Below, in pieces: positions 5,805 through 7,716 of a stretch of DNA of 7,716 nucleotides. The first letter of the stretch is position 1; each line of letters begins with the position of its first letter. The position numbers and the translations under genes are program-made. The notes beneath the pieces are model-generated. The model saw only the letters and a list, made by a program, of their open reading frames with translations, searched no databases and was not told the DNA's origin. Source of the stretch: Thermoflexales bacterium (lineage in GTDB: Bacteria > Chloroflexota > Anaerolineae > S140-20); NCBI GenBank assembly GCA_015484715.1, contig WFUY01000547.1, positions 1-7,716 on the forward strand. The letters are read 5' to 3'.

Positions 5805-6524
5805 TTACGGGACAGACCCGGTTTCTGCGCCGTCCTGGGGAGGCTGCCGGATGCCTCGATCCCCCAGCGCTTGGAAGTTGAGCAAGTCCATCGTCTCGTC
5901 GCCCATCGCCATTGCGTAGATCCGATGCCGGGTGAGGTAGTTGACCATATCCTCGCCCATATACAAGGACGCGAAGATCGGGATAACCCGTTTCCCCTGG
6001 TACTCCGGGAAGTAATCCTCGATCTCCTCCAGCGCCTTGATGAAGTCGCGGATGTCCTCGATCCTGGGAGAGGTCTTCGTCTCGTTGATGATCACCCAAT
6101 CCTCCCCCACGGCGATCACGTCAAACTCCCGCCGCCGGGTCCGATCCCGCTTGTGGCGGACTTTGCGACGGATCATGAAGTCCTCGATCTCCGGAAGGCC
6201 AAAGTAGTCCCGAGCGATCCGGGGGATGTTAGGAGCTACGATGTCTTCGACGACGGTCCCCAGCCGATTGGCGAGCTCTCCCCACCGCTTGTTCCAGGCG
6301 CGTCGTTCCTCCGCCAGCTTCTTCTCCCACGCCTCCCGATCTCGCCTTGCCTCCTCCTCGGACCGGGCCCGCATCTGCTCCAGCTTCTGCTCCCATTCCT
6401 CCTGACTCCGCGCCAGTTTCTGATCCCACACCTCCCAACTTCGCTCCAAAGCCTGCTGCCACGCCTGCCGATCCCGCTCCACCGCGACCTCCAGTTGCTC
6501 GAGAATTCGCTCCGTGCGCACCAT
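5805..6524 (-). CDS. Coiled-coil protein with PD-(D/E)XK nuclease-like domain
   Basis: The first ~85 residues are a highly charged helix with an 11-residue repeat; Trp recurs at 22, 33, 44, 66 and 77 and Leu at 26, 37, 48 and 70. Next comes RLGTVVEDIVAPNIPRIA (from 87, Glu93), then the predicted nuclease-fold core: REFDVIAVGEDW with Asp135 and INETKTS with Glu148-x-Lys150, matching the D...ExK arrangement of this superfamily. This combination is common in paralogous families of Chloroflexota and cyanobacteria (uncharacterised coiled-coil proteins, DUF3782-like). Nuclease activity has not been shown for them to my knowledge. The ATG at 6524 has no ribosome site at normal distance; GGAGG lies 17 nt away. 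The better start is ATG 6587, but a TAG at 6548-6546 intervenes in the same frame. The gene may therefore be N-terminally damaged, or translated by restart or readthrough. Confidence 0.75.
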   Translation of the reverse strand: MVRTERILEQLEVAVERDRQAWQQALERSWEVWDQKLARSQEEWEQKLEQMRARSEEEARRDREAWEKKLAEERRAWNKRWGELANRLGTVVEDIVAPNIPRIARDYFGLPEIEDFMIRRKVRHKRDRTRRREFDVIAVGEDWVIINETKTSPRIEDIRDFIKALEEIEDYFPEYQGKRVIPIFASLYMGEDMVNYLTRHRIYAMAMGDETMDLLNFQALGDRGIRQPPQDGAETGSVP

Positions 6525-6545
6525 AAATCGTGCAAACAGAGCCTC

Positions 6546-6587
6546 CTAATCCATCACGCGATCCCGCAGTTCTGCAACTTCCTGCAT
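6546..6587 (-). other. Short ORF cut by TAG, probable lost N-terminus of the coiled-coil gene
   Basis: MQEVAELRDRVMD, then TAG, lies in the same frame as the downstream coiled-coil protein, with only EALFARF between the stop and its first ATG. It has what the downstream ATG lacks: AAAGGGG (6600-6594) at 6 nt, and a promoter giving a leader of about 45 nt. The peptide itself looks like the opening of such proteins (hydrophobic/charged helix with ELRDRV). The simplest reading is a one-base change (C/A/G to T in the first codon position) that made TAG from CAG, AAG or GAG. A regulatory leader peptide is the alternative. Confidence 0.55.
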
Positions 6588-6638
6588 CCATAGCCCCTTT
6601 CTGGCGGAGTCTATACCCGGCAGATATGCTCGATCAGG

Positions 6639-6667
6639 ATTATACCGGCTTTTCCCTCCCGGCGCAA
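6639..6667 (-). promoter_or_regulatory. Promoter for the coiled-coil / TPR / hydrolase unit
   Basis: On the minus strand TTGCGC (6667-6662) and TATAAT (6644-6639) are separated by 17 bp. The -10 is perfect and the -35 keeps TTG only. Transcription should begin near 6632, just after the terminator of the sugar-transferase gene. No other promoter was seen before the TPR or hydrolase genes. Confidence 0.65.
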
Positions 6668-6676
6668 CCCCAAACC

Positions 6677-6709
6677 AAAAAGCCGGGTGCCCCTTTTGCA
6701 GCACCCGGC
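6677..6709 (-). terminator. Intrinsic terminator after the sugar-transferase gene
   Basis: On the minus strand a perfect 9-bp stem, GCCGGGTGC paired with its complement (6701-6709 with 6682-6690), encloses a 10-nt loop and is followed directly by TTTTT (6681-6677) and GGTTTG. It lies 10 bp after the stop codon, a standard strong rho-independent terminator. The A-rich and T-poor opposite side makes it one-directional. Confidence 0.88.
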
Positions 6710-6719
6710 ACCGCCAACC

Positions 6720-7715
6720 TCAGAAGGCGCCCACTCGACGCAACACGGCCCCGATGGTCATCCAGAGGATCTTGATGTCCAGCCAGAGGGAGTAATGCTG
6801 GATGTAGTAGAGATCGTCCTCGGTGTGCAGGTGCATCGGCTTGTTCGAGCGTCCGTTGACCTGCCACCAGCCGGTGATGCCTTGGGGCACGGCGAAACGA
6901 CGGAGCTGCCAGGGCTCGTAGCGGTCCACCAGCCAGGGGAGCTCGGGGCGAGGGCCGACCAGGCTCATATCCCCCTTGAGGACGTTGAAAAGTTGGGGGA
7001 GTTCATCGAGGCTAGTAGCCCGGATGAAACGCCCCACCCGGGTCACCCGGGGATCGTCCCGGCGCTTGAAGAGGACTTTGCCATCGTCGGTGTAGTGGAT
7101 CACCTCCTGCAACCGTTCCTCGGCATCCACGTGCATTGAGCGGAACTTGTAAAAGGTGAACAGCTTTCCCCCTTCCCCAACCCGCTGCTGCTTGAAGATC
7201 ACAGGGCCGGGGGAATCCAGCTTGATGGCGATGGCAATGGCGGCCATGACGGGCGCGGCCAGGACCAACAGGACAGAGCCCAACGCGAGGTCGAAGAGCC
7301 GCTTGACCAGCCGCTGGAACTCGTCAATGGCCGGGTCCCGGAGGCCGATGAGGGGCATTCCGCCGAACTCTTCCACCGTCGCGCGGAAGAAGGCCAAATC
7401 GAAGAGATCGGGCACCACCCGCACGCTGACCGGCAGCCGCTGCACCGTCAGGATCAGGTCCACCATCCGCTTGTGGGCCCGCAAGGGCAGGGCGATGACG
7501 ATCTCGTCAATGTGGTACTGCTTCACGACCTCGGCGACCCGCTCCAAGCCGCCTAAGACGGGCTTTCCCAAGAAGCGCCGGTTTCGCTTGTCAGGATCAT
7601 CGTCTAAAAATCCCACCAATTCCAGGCCGGCCCACCGGTAGGCCTCGATCTGGCGGGCCACATCCAGCCCCACCTTCCCGGCTCCTACGACCAACACCTG
7701 CCTCACAGGGTGAGG
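6720..7715 (-). CDS. Polyprenyl-phosphate sugar-1-phosphate transferase, 5'-truncated by the window edge
   Basis: This enzyme class (WcaJ/WbaP/PssY type, bacterial sugar transferase domain) moves a sugar-1-phosphate from a nucleotide sugar to undecaprenyl phosphate at the membrane, starting exopolysaccharide or other glycan assembly. Numbering from the GTG at 7706: VVGAGKVG (6-13) begins a Rossmann-like domain up to about residue 120. A membrane-inserted helix follows at about 139-161. The catalytic domain has [14 protein letters not shown] (164-177), FYKFRSM (185-191), [20 protein letters not shown] with the Asp234-Glu235 pair, and [11 protein letters not shown] (245-255), then [12 protein letters not shown]. 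The frame stays open to the edge (Pro-His-Pro before the GTG). Full-length relatives carry several N-terminal membrane helices, so the real start is almost certainly outside. The sugar specificity cannot be told. Confidence 0.93.
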   Translation of the reverse strand, partial: PHPVRQVLVVGAGKVGLDVARQIEAYRWAGLELVGFLDDDPDKRNRRFLGKPVLGGLERVAEVVKQYHIDEIVIALPLRAHKRMVDLILTVQRLPVSVRVVPDLFDLAFFRATVEEFGGMPLIGLRDPAIDEFQRLVKRLFDLALGSVLLVLAAPVMAAIAIAIKLDSPGPVIFKQQRVGEGGKLFTFYKFRSMHVDAEERLQEVIHYTDDGKVLFKRRDDPRVTRVGRFIRATSLDELPQLFNVLKGDMSLVGPRPELPWLVDRYEPWQLRRFAVPQGITGWWQVNGRSNKPMHLHTEDDLYYIQHYSLWLDIKILWMTIGAVLRRVGAF

Positions 7716-7716
7716 C

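Noticed and set aside
6229..6591. Minus-strand frame starting at ATG 6591, 120 codons, Gly/Ala-rich.
   Set aside because: It runs out of phase through the hendecad coding region and gives only Gly-Gly-Ala repeats. The in-frame coiled coil and nuclease motif show the true frame, although ATG 6591 does share the good ribosome site.

Overview
This is a GC-rich bacterial chromosomal window with ordinary vertical gene content: no insertion sequences, CRISPR arrays, rRNA or tRNA genes were seen. Several traits suggest Chloroflexota, perhaps an Anaerolineae-like thermophile. These are a DUF4340 protein ending in a Pro/Thr 'PTPTPT' tail next to a GldG-like protein, a short FmdB-type zinc ribbon, a coiled-coil PD-(D/E)XK-like protein, and -10 boxes reading GGTATAAT. 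The lineage is an inference from gene style, not from a marker gene.

Left part, + strand (1-2319): the 3' part of a GldG-like gliding/ABC-transport auxiliary protein, then a tightly coupled DUF4340 membrane-anchored protein. These look like the end of an ABC-2 transporter operon whose permease and ATPase genes would lie upstream of the window. A near-consensus promoter then drives a small FmdB-family zinc-ribbon gene, which ends at a perfect 11-bp terminator hairpin.

Middle, + strand (2290-3551): a second near-consensus promoter is followed by about 200 nt of non-coding, strongly foldable sequence. Its core is a perfect 13-bp long-range helix and a short helix that would cover the ribosome-binding site of the next gene. 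Then come acpS (holo-ACP synthase) and a CoA-type Nudix hydrolase, overlapping by ATGA. Both enzymes touch CoA: AcpS consumes it to make 4'-phosphopantetheinyl-ACP, and the Nudix family usually hydrolyses CoA and its derivatives.

Right part, - strand (7716 to 3518): the 3' part of a polyprenyl-phosphate sugar transferase for exopolysaccharide or glycan synthesis ends at a textbook intrinsic terminator. A promoter follows, then a second - strand unit: a coiled-coil PD-(D/E)XK-like protein, a membrane-anchored TPR protein, and an alpha/beta hydrolase coupled to it by TGATG. The hydrolase and Nudix genes converge and overlap by 34 bp.

The observations most worth a second look are the structured acpS leader and an in-frame amber codon that appears to cut the first 14 codons from the coiled-coil nuclease-like gene. 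The same protein has a striking 11-residue Trp/Leu periodicity.
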